64,000 nucleotides of DNA from Mesorhizobium sp. B2-3-4 (GCF_006442315.1 NZ_VFVY01000021.1:1-64000), one strand, 5' to 3'; shown: positions 8,920-17,428, counted from the stretch's first letter. Translations and numbers: made by a program. Notes: generated from the sequence alone by a model not told the origin.

Positions 8920-10218
8920 TCAATGCTTGATGCGATCCCGCATCGCGTACCACAGCATGCCCAGCACATAGAGCGGAGCCCGCAGCGCCGTGCCGCCGGG
9001 GAACGGCAGCGGCGTCAGCGTCGAGAACAGGTCGAGCCGCGAGGCGTCGCCGGTGATCGCCTCGGCCAAGAGCTTGCCCGACAGCGTCGACAGGATGACG
9101 CCCTTGCCGGAATAGCCATGCGCGAAATAGACCTCGCCATAGTGCCCGACATGCGGCAGCCGCGACGTCGTCACCGACACCAGCCCGCCCCAGGCGTGGT
9201 CGATGCGGCAGCCCTTGAGCTGCGGGAACGTGCCTTCCATATGCGGCCGCACGAAGCCGGCGATGTCGGCCGGCGGCGTCGGCGTGTAACGTTCGCCGCC
9301 GCCGAACAGCAGGCGTCCATCCGCCGACATGCGGTAGTAGTTGACGACGAAGCGCGTGTCGGACACCGCGACATTGGCCGGGATGACATTGCGCGCCCCC
9401 TCCAGCGGCTCGGTGGCGACGATGTAGTTGCCGACCGGCATGATGCGGCTGTTGACGCGTGGCTCCAGCCCATGCAGCAGCGCGTCGCCCGCCAGCACGA
9501 CGTGCCTGGCCCGCACCGAACCCTTGGCCGTCGAAACCCGGATCGACGGCTCGCGCTCCAGCTTCACCGCCACCGAGTTCTCGTGGATGACGACACCGGC
9601 GGCGACCGCCGCGCGGGAAAGGCCGAGCGTGTAGTTCAAGGGATGCATGTGGCCGCCGAGCGGCTCATACATGGCACCGTGATAGGGCGTGTCGACCTTG
9701 GCCCGCGCATCCGCCGCCGACAGAATCTCGACCTCGCGGAATTTCATCACGCTCTCGAGGCATTTGGCCTCTTCCTCGAGATCCCTGAGGTCGGAGCCAT
9801 TGACCGCGCCGACCAGATGGCCGGTGAGCCTCACATCGCAATCGATGGCGTGGCGCTCGATAATGTCGAGCACCAGGCCGCGTGCCTCGAAGGCAAGGTC
9901 GAACAGCACCTTGGCACGCTCGGGCCCATAGAGCTTGACCAGGCCCTTGGCGCCCTTGCGCAGGCCTGGAATCATCTGGCCGCCATTGCGGCCCGACGCG
10001 CCCCAGCCGATCTTGCCGCCTTCGAGCAGCACCACCTTCAGACCGCGCTCGGCGGCGTGAAGAGCGGCCGACAGGCCGGTGCAGCCGCCACCGACCACCA
10101 CCAGATCGGCGTCGACATCGCCGGCGAGCGCCGGATGGTCCGGCGCCGGATTGGCGGTGGCGACATAGTAGGATTTGCCGATATCGAGACCGGAATTGAA
10201 ACCCGTTGAAGATGCCAT
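8920..10218 (-). CDS. puuB: FAD-dependent amine oxidase, gamma-glutamylputrescine oxidase type
   Basis: A 432-residue DAO-fold flavoprotein. The N-terminal dinucleotide motif is DADLVVVGGGCTGLSAA (about residues 36-52), followed by LLEGGKIGWGASGRNGGQ, which is characteristic of the PuuB/OrdL group. These enzymes oxidise gamma-glutamylated amines to gamma-glutamyl aldehydes. The ATG at 10218 lies two bases after the ligase stop, so the pair is co-expressed. The gene ends a leftward unit GntR-glycosyltransferase-ligase-oxidase. The exact amine is unknown; an adjacent polyamine-type importer remnant suggests a polyamine or similar diamine. Confidence 0.82.
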   Translation of the reverse strand: MASSTGFNSGLDIGKSYYVATANPAPDHPALAGDVDADLVVVGGGCTGLSAALHAAERGLKVVLLEGGKIGWGASGRNGGQMIPGLRKGAKGLVKLYGPERAKVLFDLAFEARGLVLDIIERHAIDCDVRLTGHLVGAVNGSDLRDLEEEAKCLESVMKFREVEILSAADARAKVDTPYHGAMYEPLGGHMHPLNYTLGLSRAAVAAGVVIHENSVAVKLEREPSIRVSTAKGSVRARHVVLAGDALLHGLEPRVNSRIMPVGNYIVATEPLEGARNVIPANVAVSDTRFVVNYYRMSADGRLLFGGGERYTPTPPADIAGFVRPHMEGTFPQLKGCRIDHAWGGLVSVTTSRLPHVGHYGEVYFAHGYSGKGVILSTLSGKLLAEAITGDASRLDLFSTLTPLPFPGGTALRAPLYVLGMLWYAMRDRIKH

Positions 10219-10220
10219 GA

Positions 10221-11603
10221 TTACACCTTCAGCAAGAGGTGATCGCGTTCCCAGCTCGTCACCACGCTCTGGAACAGGTCGAGTTCGACGCTCTTGACGC
10301 GCAGATAGGTCTGGAAGAAGTCCTCGCCCAACAGCTCTCGTACCGGGGCACACGCCTCGAAACGGTCCAGCGCCTCCTCCATGGTTTTCGGCAGCGTGCT
10401 CCTGATCTTGTAGGCATTGCCCGACGCCTCGGCGGAGCGCGAAAGCTTCTGCTCGACACCGAGATAGCCGGCAAGCAGCGACCCGGCGATCGCCAGATAG
10501 GGATTGGAATCCGCACCGGGAAGCCGGTTCTCCACCCGCCGCGCCATGCGCCCGCCGGCCGGCACGCGCAGGCCGCAGGAGCGGTTATCGTGCGACCATT
10601 CGATGTTGGCCGGGGCGCTGTGGTTCGGCCGGATGCGGCGGTAGGAATTCACGTTCGGGGCGAACAGCGGCATGATCTCCGGCACGTATTTCTGCAAGCC
10701 GCCGATGAAATGGCCGAACATCTCGGTGTCGGCATCGTCGGCGCTGGCAAACAGCGCGTTGCCGGCCTCGTCGACGATGGACATGTGCAGATGCATCGAG
10801 CTGCCGGCCTGGGCCGCGATCGGCTTGGCCATGAAGGTCGCATGCATGCCGCATTGCTGCGCGGCCTGGCGCGTAAAGCGCTTGAACAGCAGCACCTGGT
10901 CGGCGAGCGGCAAGGCATCGCCATGCAGGAGGTTGATTTCGAGCTGCCCCGGTCCCGATTCATGGATCAGCGTGTCGAGCGGCAGTTTGGCGGCGGCGGC
11001 ATAATCATAGATGCGCCGGATCACCGGCTCGAACTCCTCGAGCGCGGCCATATCGTAGGGATGCTGGACACCTTCCGCACGGCCGTTTGCGCCGACCGGC
11101 GCGGTCAGCGGCTTGTCCGGATCGGGATTGTGCGCGGTCAGATAGAATTCGAGCTCCGGCGCCACCACCGCGCGCCAGCCGCGCCGGCGGTAGAGGTCGA
11201 GCACGGCGCGCAGCACATGGCGCGGCGAGGCCATCCAAGGCCTGCCGTCCATGTGGAAGGCATCGGCGAAAACATACGCCCTGCCCGCACCGCCGCCCGG
11301 CGCCAGGCAGAGCGTCGAGACATCGGGCACCATGCGAGTGTCGGGGTCGGAATAGGCAAAACCCTCGTCGATGGAGCCGGAATAGCGGCCGTCGATGCTG
11401 ACCAGGAAGGCGCTGCTCGGCAGATAAAGCGCGCGGTCTTCCAGCGCCTTGAGGAATTTCGCGGTCGGCAGCGCCTTGCCGCGCAACACGCCGTTCATGT
11501 CTGGCACCAGGCATTCGACCTCGTTGATGCCGTGCCGCGCCAGCCAGGCCTTCGGGTCGTTGCCGTTGATGGAAGTCGCGGTATTCGTGTTTTTGTCAGG
11601 CAT
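10221..11603 (-). CDS. puuA: Gamma-glutamyl-amine ligase (glutamine synthetase family)
   Basis: A 460-residue member of the glutamine synthetase family in the GlnA3/PuuA branch, which couples ATP hydrolysis to formation of a gamma-glutamyl amide on an amine. Visible motifs are VAPELEFYL, ESGPGQLEINL, the metal and ATP region GSSMHLHMS and the arginine-rich active-site loop RIRPNHSAPANIEW. The length is in the PuuA range. I prefer ATG 11603; a TTG at 11612 overlapping the glycosyltransferase stop (TTGA) is also possible. With PuuB and the aldehyde dehydrogenase at 17824 it would make a Puu-like route, but no PuuD-type gamma-glutamyl hydrolase lies in the cluster. Confidence 0.85.
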   Translation of the reverse strand: MPDKNTNTATSINGNDPKAWLARHGINEVECLVPDMNGVLRGKALPTAKFLKALEDRALYLPSSAFLVSIDGRYSGSIDEGFAYSDPDTRMVPDVSTLCLAPGGGAGRAYVFADAFHMDGRPWMASPRHVLRAVLDLYRRRGWRAVVAPELEFYLTAHNPDPDKPLTAPVGANGRAEGVQHPYDMAALEEFEPVIRRIYDYAAAAKLPLDTLIHESGPGQLEINLLHGDALPLADQVLLFKRFTRQAAQQCGMHATFMAKPIAAQAGSSMHLHMSIVDEAGNALFASADDADTEMFGHFIGGLQKYVPEIMPLFAPNVNSYRRIRPNHSAPANIEWSHDNRSCGLRVPAGGRMARRVENRLPGADSNPYLAIAGSLLAGYLGVEQKLSRSAEASGNAYKIRSTLPKTMEEALDRFEACAPVRELLGEDFFQTYLRVKSVELDLFQSVVTSWERDHLLLKV

Positions 11604-11608
11604 TTCGT

Positions 11609-12892
11609 TCAAGTCCGTATCAGAGAGAGTATGGCTTGCGCGGCCACGTCCGTTCCCGGTTTCAGCGCCATCTGGGCTGCATTGTCCTTGAGGCGGGCGC
11701 GCATGGCGTCATCGGCCAGCAGGCCGACAATGGCTCTCTCCAGTACTCCTTCGGTCCAGCCGTCACGGCCGATATGATCGCCGGTGCCGGTCTCTTCGGC
11801 GCGGCGCGCATTGTCGTGCCCGTCCCAGCAATAGGGCATGATCAGCGACGGCACGCCGAACCGCAGCGCCTCGCAATAACTGTTGTTGCCGCCATGGTGG
11901 ATGAACAGGTCGGACTTCGCCACCACTGAGGGCTGCGGAAACCAGGCATCGAGATAGACGTTGTCCGGCACCGCGCGGTAGGCATCCCGCAGCCCGCCGA
12001 CATTGACGATGAAGCGCGCCGGCAGCCTGTCGAACACGGCAAGCATTCGCTCGATCAGGCCGACATCCATGGCGCCAAGACTGCCGAAACTGACATAGAC
12101 GAGCGGCCCGCCATTGCGCGGGAACACCGGCACCTCGAACGGCCCTTCCGAGCGCACACAGCCTTCGAGATAGACAAAGCGACCGGGATCGAGCGGCGCG
12201 GCGCGCTCGCGCTTCACGATCGACGGCGTCAGGAGCAGATTGAGGTCGGGCGAGGCTTCGAGGAACTGGCCCTTGGGCAGCGGCGCCAGGCCGCAATCGG
12301 CGCGGAACCGGTTGAAGCGGTCATGCGCCGGCGCCGAAGCTGAGAGATAGCGCACCTCGAACGCTGCCCGTTGCGGATCGTCAGCGCCCATGCCGGAGAG
12401 ATAGGGCGGTACCGCGGCATCCGGCAGCTCGGTCTCGGCGCAGGAGACGACGCGCACCCACGGGCAGCCGGCGGCCGATATCGCCGGAAACATGACGACA
12501 TTGTCGAGCACCACGGCATCGGGCTTCAGCCGCGCCAGCAACTGCCGCAGCGGCGCCTCGGCATTGACCGCCGTGTCGACGATCGCCTCCCAGGTCGGCG
12601 CGACATAGGTTTCGAGCTGGTCGATCGGGCTCAGCCGGAAATGCGGCAGATGCCGCCGAACGAAGGCCTGCCAATAGCTCTGGCGCTCGCTGTCGCTCAG
12701 CGGCTCGTCGGTCGGCAGCTGGTATTCTTGGAAGCCATATTCGGCAAAGACGCCGGAAAAGCCGGCATGGCAGATGAAGACCGGCCTGGCGCCCCGGGCG
12801 CGCAAAGCCTGCGCGATGCCGACGCAATTCAACGCCGCCCCGAAACTGGCTTCGGGAAACAGCGCGATGGTCGGGCTCGCTCGGCGCGTCAA
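11609..12892 (-). CDS. UGT-like GT-B glycosyltransferase, copy 1
   Basis: A 427-residue protein resembling UDP-glycosyltransferases (GT1/MGT type). The N-terminal lobe begins TIALFPEASFGAALNCVGIA and the C-terminal donor lobe has LVYVSFGSLGAMDVGLI and FIHHGGNNSYCEALRFG followed by MPYCWDGHDNA. The latter two stretches correspond to the nucleotide-sugar-binding region of UGTs. Translation starts at a TTG with an AGAGGA Shine-Dalgarno, ten bases after the GntR stop, and its stop abuts the ligase gene. It is clearly paralogous to the protein at 15311-16585 along its whole length. Donor and acceptor are unknown; its place within an amine-catabolism operon is unusual. Confidence 0.8.
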   Translation of the reverse strand: MTRRASPTIALFPEASFGAALNCVGIAQALRARGARPVFICHAGFSGVFAEYGFQEYQLPTDEPLSDSERQSYWQAFVRRHLPHFRLSPIDQLETYVAPTWEAIVDTAVNAEAPLRQLLARLKPDAVVLDNVVMFPAISAAGCPWVRVVSCAETELPDAAVPPYLSGMGADDPQRAAFEVRYLSASAPAHDRFNRFRADCGLAPLPKGQFLEASPDLNLLLTPSIVKRERAAPLDPGRFVYLEGCVRSEGPFEVPVFPRNGGPLVYVSFGSLGAMDVGLIERMLAVFDRLPARFIVNVGGLRDAYRAVPDNVYLDAWFPQPSVVAKSDLFIHHGGNNSYCEALRFGVPSLIMPYCWDGHDNARRAEETGTGDHIGRDGWTEGVLERAIVGLLADDAMRARLKDNAAQMALKPGTDVAAQAILSLIRT

Positions 12893-12902
12893 TTAATCCT
12901 CT

Positions 12903-13841
12903 TCATTCCGGCCGGCTGATCATGCCGAACAGCGCGGGAGCGCCACGGCTGGCCGCTTGCGGCCGCTGGCTGCGCGACAGCCGCAGATGGATGCGCAGCA
13001 AGTCGGCAGCAACCTCATACTGCCGGCTTTCGAGATGGTCGAGTATGTTCAGATGTTCCAGCAGCGATTGCTTGAGCCTGTATACATTGACCCCGGCATA
13101 GATCCCCGGCAGGCGGCGCAGCCGCAGATGATCCGCCAGCGCATCGGCGACGAAGCGGTTCGCGCTGCCCTCGGCGATCATGCCGTGGAAATCGATGTCG
13201 AGCCGCTGGAACTCGCGCGTGTCGAAGGCGGCATCGGGCAGCGCCGACAGCGCCTCCATGCCCTGTCGCAGCGCGGCGGCCCGCGCACCGTCCAGCCGGA
13301 AGCCCGGCGCCAGGATCGCCGCCGGCTCCAGCAACAGCCGGAACTCGTAGCTTTCGCCCTGCGCTTCGGGATCGTCGGGCGCGCGCCGGAACAGCCAGGA
13401 CTGGCCAGGTGCGCGATCGAGCAAATTTTCTTCAGTTAGTCTGTTCAGCGATTTTAGTACCGTCTTGCGCTCGGCATTGTACCGCCGCATCAATCCGGCG
13501 ACGGTCACTGTCTGGTCCAGGCGCCGCGCCGACCGGTCGCGCAGGATCATCTCGGCAAGCTCATTCTCCTCGGCTGCGGGCAGTTCGGCCGATATTGCCG
13601 GCTGCGCGGCGAGGTCGACGGCCATGACATAACCGGTCTCGGCCTCCCAGCGCACGACGCCTTGCTCCGCCAGCAGGCTGAGCGCCGCCCTTACCGGCGT
13701 GCGCGACACATTGCACAGCGAGGCGATTTGCTGCTCGGGCAGGCGCGCACCGGGCGCGAAGCCGCGTTGCCGCGCCACGTCGAGGATGCGCTGCGCCAGG
13801 TCGAGATGGTTGGTGCGAGGTCGTCGGGCTGCGGCTTGCAT
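12903..13841 (-). CDS. GntR-family regulator with two helix-turn-helix regions and FCD domain
   Basis: About 312 residues from ATG 13841 (an alternative ATG is at 13871; neither has a strong Shine-Dalgarno). The first winged helix (about residues 14-73) contains LPEQQIASLCNVSRTPVR, a GntR recognition region. A second winged-helix-like segment follows at about 91-155 (VTVAGLMRRYNAERKTVLKS). The C-terminal all-helical part has the D-x3-H, H and H pattern of FCD effector domains (LDIDFHGMI, EHLNILDHLE, LLRIHLR). It heads the leftward glycosyltransferase-ligase-oxidase unit and diverges from the rightward unit, so it probably controls both. Confidence 0.82.
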   Translation of the reverse strand: MQAAARRPRTNHLDLAQRILDVARQRGFAPGARLPEQQIASLCNVSRTPVRAALSLLAEQGVVRWEAETGYVMAVDLAAQPAISAELPAAEENELAEMILRDRSARRLDQTVTVAGLMRRYNAERKTVLKSLNRLTEENLLDRAPGQSWLFRRAPDDPEAQGESYEFRLLLEPAAILAPGFRLDGARAAALRQGMEALSALPDAAFDTREFQRLDIDFHGMIAEGSANRFVADALADHLRLRRLPGIYAGVNVYRLKQSLLEHLNILDHLESRQYEVAADLLRIHLRLSRSQRPQAASRGAPALFGMISRPE

Positions 13842-13935
13842 ATGTGGTCTCGTGGTCGAAATTGCCGGCATGGTTTGACCGATCGCCCTAAGGGACGCAA
13901 TCGGCCAGATTCCGCAGCCGGTTGGCAATTTATGG

Positions 13936-13970
13936 ATTGACGTACTTTTTTCTGCAATAGTACTGTCAAT
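13936..13970. promoter_or_regulatory. Divergent control region with imperfect inverted repeat
   Basis: ATTGACGTACT (13936-13946) and AGTACTGTCAAT (13959-13970) form an inverted repeat with one extra base, in the AT-rich 232-base gap between the GntR gene and the rightward unit. TTGACG at 13937 could serve as a rightward -35 box. This is the most likely operator for the GntR regulator, inferred from position and symmetry. Confidence 0.45.
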
Positions 13971-14073
13971 GCAATCGGCAATAAAAAGACCGAGGGAACA
14001 GGACCGACGCTGCGGCCACTGTCGCGCGGGGTCCGCCAATGAATTCGACGATCAACCGGAATGGGAGACTGCC

Positions 14074-14230
14074 ATGACCGCTAACAGCCTGCGGCGCCGT
14101 GCGCCCAGAATATCTTCGCTCGCTCTCGGCCTTGCCATGGTGCTGTCGGCGCCGGCCTACGCCGCCGACCTCGTCATCTCCAACTGGGACGGCTATATGG
14201 CGCCCGACGCCATGGCCTCGTTCAAGAACC
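14074..14230 (+). pseudogene. Remnant of polyamine-type ABC binding protein (5' end only)
   Basis: The gene begins with an ATG behind GGGAGA and encodes a signal peptide (residues 1-31, cleavage near AYAAD). It then has the start of a PotD/PotF-like mature protein, LVISNWDGYMAPDAMASFK. Similarity stops there, after about 52 codons of the roughly 350 expected. The following bases read, in another frame, as the N-terminal part of an ABC ATPase (QEPRTLLAIDGVSKNFG). The simplest reading is a deletion joining the binding-protein 5' end to the ATPase gene near 14224-14232 and removing the rest of the binding protein and probably both permeases. Translation from 14074 would run out of frame to a stop at 14469. 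Confidence 0.75.
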
Positions 14231-14255
14231 GCGCACGCTGCTTGCCATCGATGGC

Positions 14256-15293
14256 GTGTCGAAGAATTTCGGCCGCGTCACTGCCGTCGACGGCATCTCG
14301 CTCGACATCAGGGAAAACGAATTCTTCGCCCTGCTCGGACCTTCCGGCTGCGGCAAGACCACGCTCTTGCGCATGCTTGCCGGCTTCGAGACGCCGACCG
14401 ACGGACGCATCCTGCTCGACGGCAAGGACATCGCCAGGACGCCCCCAAACAAGCGGCCGGTCAATCTGATGTTCCAGTCCTACGCGCTGTTCCCGCATAT
14501 GAGCGTGCGCGCCAACGTCTCCTACGGTCTGGAGATGGAGCGTCTGCCCGCGGCTGAAATCAGGTCGCGCGTCGACGCCATCCTGGCGACGACCGAACTC
14601 GTGCCCTTCGCCGACCGCAAGCCGGAGCAACTGTCGGGCGGCCAGAAGCAGCGCGTCGCGCTCGCCCGTGCGCTGGTCAAGCGCCCCCGCCTGCTGCTGC
14701 TCGACGAGCCTCTCGGCGCGCTCGACAAGAAACTGCGCGGCGCCATGCAGCTCGAACTGAAGCGGCTGCAGCACGAGGTCGGCATCACCTTCGTTATCGT
14801 CACCCATGACCAGGAAGAATCCCTCGTCATGGCCGACCGAATGGCGGTGCTGAAAGACGGCAGGCTCTTGCAGTGCGAAACGCCGCACGCGATCTACGAG
14901 CATCCCGCCGACCGTTTCGTCGCCGACTTCATCGGCGTGATGAATTTTGTGCCCGGCAAGGTATCCGCCGATGGCGTGGCGGCGACGAACGGCACGCGCA
15001 TCGCCGGCAAGGTTCCGTCAGCGCTGTCCCCAGGTGCCGCAGCTGTCGCCTCGGTGCGGCCCGAGCGCATCAGGCTGTTCCCATCGGCGGAGACCGCCAA
15101 CCGCACCACCGGAACGGTTCAAGCGCTGGCCTATCAGGGCCTCGACCTGCAACTGCATATCCGCACGCCGCTGTCGCCGAAGCCATTCCTGGTGCGCGTC
15201 ACCGCGGATGCCGCCGACCGCCGGCCGGTCTCGTCCGGCGACCAGGTCGAACTCGGCTGGGACGCCGCCGACGTCAGAATTTTCAAGGAATGA
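14256..15293 (+). CDS. Polyamine-type ABC ATPase, 5'-truncated by deletion
   Basis: A PotA/PotG-like ATPase (345 codons from GTG 14256). It has Walker A GPSGCGKTT, signature LSGGQKQRVALARAL, Walker B LLLLDEPLGALDKK, H-loop VTHDQ and a C-terminal TOBE-type domain. The frame extends upstream as QEPRTLLAIDG without a start codon, and the original N-terminus has been lost with the deletion described at 14074-14230. No Shine-Dalgarno precedes the GTG. No permease follows; the next gene, 17 bases downstream, is a glycosyltransferase. The ATP-binding core is intact, so decay is recent or the protein serves another transporter, but it may be poorly translated. Confidence 0.7.
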   Translation: MSKNFGRVTAVDGISLDIRENEFFALLGPSGCGKTTLLRMLAGFETPTDGRILLDGKDIARTPPNKRPVNLMFQSYALFPHMSVRANVSYGLEMERLPAAEIRSRVDAILATTELVPFADRKPEQLSGGQKQRVALARALVKRPRLLLLDEPLGALDKKLRGAMQLELKRLQHEVGITFVIVTHDQEESLVMADRMAVLKDGRLLQCETPHAIYEHPADRFVADFIGVMNFVPGKVSADGVAATNGTRIAGKVPSALSPGAAAVASVRPERIRLFPSAETANRTTGTVQALAYQGLDLQLHIRTPLSPKPFLVRVTADAADRRPVSSGDQVELGWDAADVRIFKE

Positions 15294-15310
15294 TTGGAGG
15301 AGAAGCCCTG

Positions 15311-16585
15311 ATGGCGCAAAAGACGATCGCGTTTTTCCCGGAAGCCGCCTACGGCCCGGCGCTCAATTCCGTCGGTATCGCGCAGGCCGTCGAGGCGCGC
15401 GGCCACAAGGCGGTGTTCCTGTCCGACCCCGGCTTCGTCGAGGTCTACAGAGGCTACGGCTTCGAGGCGCATCCTGTGAACCTCTCCGAACCGATGCCGC
15501 CCGAGCAGATGGCCAAGTTCTGGGAGGACTTCATCAACGGCCATATCCCGAACTTCCGCAAATCGCCCTACGATCAGGTCGACAATTACGTCAAGGATTG
15601 CTGGACGGCGATCGTCGACAGCGCCAAATGGGCGCAGAAGGACCTGCCGCGCGTGCTCGCGGCGATCAAGCCGGACGTGATCTGCGTCGATAACGTCATC
15701 CTGTTCCCGGCGATCAAGCAGTTCGGCAAGCCCTGGGTGCGCGTCATCTCCTGCTCGGAAAACGAGATCGAGGACGAGGATATCCCGCCCCATCTCTCCG
15801 GTTGCGGCGAGAACGACCATGCCGGCCACCAGCGCTACCGCGATCATTTCAACGCCGTCATCAAGCCGATCCACGACGACTTCAACGCCTTCCTGAAGGC
15901 CAATCACGAGGCGCCCTATCCGATCGGCCAGTTCTTCGAGGCTTCGCCCTACCTGAACCTCTTGCTTTATCCGGAAGCGGCAAAATTCAAGCGCCGCCAT
16001 CCGCTCGATCCGGCAAAATTCCAGTATCTCGAAGGCTGCGTGCGGCAGGAAAAGCCGTATACCGTGCCGAGCTTTACCAAAAACAATGACGGCCCGCTGC
16101 TCTATGTCTCCTTCGGCAGCCTCGGCGCCGGCGACGTCGATCTTTTGAAGCGCATCATCGCCACGCTCGGCAAGACGCGCTACCGCGCGCTGGTCAATGT
16201 CGGCGGCTACAAGGACCAATACACCGACGTGCCCGGTAACGTCATCGTCGATAGCTGGTTCCCGCAGCCTTCGGTCATCCCGCAGGTCGACGCCGTCATC
16301 CATCATGGTGGCAACAACTCGTTCACCGAGTGCCTCTATTTCGGCAAACCGGCCATCATCATGCCCTATGTCTGGGACGGCCACGACAACGCCACCCGGG
16401 TCGAGGAAACCGGCCACGGTTTCGGCATGCCGCGCTACGACTGGAGCGATGCGGAGCTGGTCGCGAAGATCGAAACCTGTCTGACCGATCCGTCCATGAA
16501 GGCCAAGCTGGCCGCCACCTCCGCAAGCATGCGGGCGCAGAACGGACCGGAAAAAGCCGCAGGGTTGCTGGAGGCGCTGCTGTGA
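15311..16585 (+). CDS. UGT-like GT-B glycosyltransferase, copy 2
   Basis: A 424-residue paralogue of the protein at 11609-12892, starting TIAFFPEAAYGPALNSVGIA. The donor-site region is VIHHGGNNSFTECLYFG then IIMPYVWDGHDNATRVEETG, and the segment LLYVSFGSLGAGDVDL precedes it. The ATG follows GGAGGAGAA closely. It is transcribed with three cupins and an aldehyde dehydrogenase, on the opposite side of the divergent promoter from copy 1. The pair may form a heterodimer or act on successive sugars or acceptors. I cannot tell the sugar donor; homologues are usually annotated simply as glycosyltransferase. Confidence 0.82.
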   Translation: MAQKTIAFFPEAAYGPALNSVGIAQAVEARGHKAVFLSDPGFVEVYRGYGFEAHPVNLSEPMPPEQMAKFWEDFINGHIPNFRKSPYDQVDNYVKDCWTAIVDSAKWAQKDLPRVLAAIKPDVICVDNVILFPAIKQFGKPWVRVISCSENEIEDEDIPPHLSGCGENDHAGHQRYRDHFNAVIKPIHDDFNAFLKANHEAPYPIGQFFEASPYLNLLLYPEAAKFKRRHPLDPAKFQYLEGCVRQEKPYTVPSFTKNNDGPLLYVSFGSLGAGDVDLLKRIIATLGKTRYRALVNVGGYKDQYTDVPGNVIVDSWFPQPSVIPQVDAVIHHGGNNSFTECLYFGKPAIIMPYVWDGHDNATRVEETGHGFGMPRYDWSDAELVAKIETCLTDPSMKAKLAATSASMRAQNGPEKAAGLLEALL

Positions 16586-16612
16586 GACCGATTGAAATGT
16601 CGAGCCCGGGCA

Positions 16613-16637
16613 CCCCTCTCTGTCGGACAGAGAGGGG
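16613..16637. repeat. Palindrome of the CCCCTCTCT repeat family
   Basis: CCCCTCTCTGTC and GACAGAGAGGGG are perfect 12-bp arms around a single base, in the 106-base gap between the second glycosyltransferase and the first cupin. The arm matches the outer arm of the element at 3671-3828. No T-run follows, so it is more likely a dispersed repeat than a terminator, though it could damp read-through. Confidence 0.6.
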
Positions 16638-16691
16638 CCTCGTAGGGCGGCAACGCATCAATGCTGGGCGTCATAACCGCGGAGCACGACC

Positions 16692-17042
16692 ATGACCTCC
16701 TCCGCCCCGCACCTTCACCAGGCCTCCACCCGCACCGACCTCGTCGACTGGGGCGCCCAGCCCGACGCGCTGGAGGGCGCATCGCACTCCAGCGGAAAAC
16801 TCGTGCACAAGGGTCCGAACAACCAGCCGGAATCAGGCATCTGGGTCTGTACGCCAGGCCGCTGGCGCTTGGCGATTCCGCGCGACGAACTCTGCCACTT
16901 CGTCTCCGGCCGCGCGACCTACCGTTCGGATGTCGGTGAAGTGATAGAAGTCTCGGCCGGGACCGTGGTCATGTTCCCAGCCGGCTGGACGGGCGAATGC
17001 ACGGTTCACGAGACCATGCGCAACGTCTACATGCTGGCGTGA
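16692..17042 (+). CDS. Small cupin protein, tandem copy 1
   Basis: A 116-residue single-domain cupin of the DUF861/EutQ-like type. The core reads ESGIWVCTPGRWRLAIPRDE, then CHFVSGRATY and VVMFPAGWTGEC, with CTVHET near the C-terminus. The two cupin motifs are present, but the histidine-rich metal set of classic cupins is reduced to the H in CHF and the H in VHET. It is the first of three adjacent paralogues separated by only 22 bases each. Its role is unknown; this family includes ureidoglycine aminohydrolase-like and ethanolamine-utilisation proteins. Confidence 0.8.
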   Translation: MTSSAPHLHQASTRTDLVDWGAQPDALEGASHSSGKLVHKGPNNQPESGIWVCTPGRWRLAIPRDELCHFVSGRATYRSDVGEVIEVSAGTVVMFPAGWTGECTVHETMRNVYMLA

Positions 17043-17064
17043 CCTCTCAGATCAGGAGCAAGAC

Positions 17065-17406
17065 ATGTCGACACCGCATTGGCCTGCCGCCGCGAACGTG
17101 GAACTGGAAGATTGGGGTGCTGGCGCCAACACGCTCGCCGGCGCGCCGCGCGCATCGGGCAAGATCCTTTCGAAAAATCCCGACGGATCGAGCGAATGCG
17201 GCCTGTGGTCCTGCACGCCGGGCACGCGCAAGGTCAGCTTTGCCGCCGACGAATTCTGCCATTTCCTGTCGGGACGCGGCAGCTATGTCAGGGACGACGG
17301 CGAGGAAATCCCGGTCGGAGCCGGCGCGCTCGTCTTCTTCCCGGCCGGCTGGACCGGCATCTCCATCATCACTGAAACGCTGACCAAGGCCTTCATGTGC
17401 CGCTGA
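17065..17406 (+). CDS. Small cupin protein, tandem copy 2
   Basis: A 113-residue paralogue of its two neighbours, with SECGLWSCTPGTRKVSFAAD, FCHFLSGRGSY and LVFFPAGWTG. It is the most divergent at the end: the CTVHET stretch of copies 1 and 3 is replaced by SIITETLTKAFMCR, losing the C-terminal histidine. If that histidine binds metal, this copy may be a structural partner rather than an active subunit. The ATG has a CAGGAGCAAGAC ribosome-binding site. Confidence 0.8.
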   Translation: MSTPHWPAAANVELEDWGAGANTLAGAPRASGKILSKNPDGSSECGLWSCTPGTRKVSFAADEFCHFLSGRGSYVRDDGEEIPVGAGALVFFPAGWTGISIITETLTKAFMCR

Positions 17407-17428
17407 GCACTTTACCAGGGAAATCCAT

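Noticed and set aside
14074..14469. Chimeric 131-residue protein or programmed frameshift between binding protein and ATPase
   Set aside because: No slippery sequence or stimulator is visible, and the two parts are normally separate genes; a deletion explains the join better.
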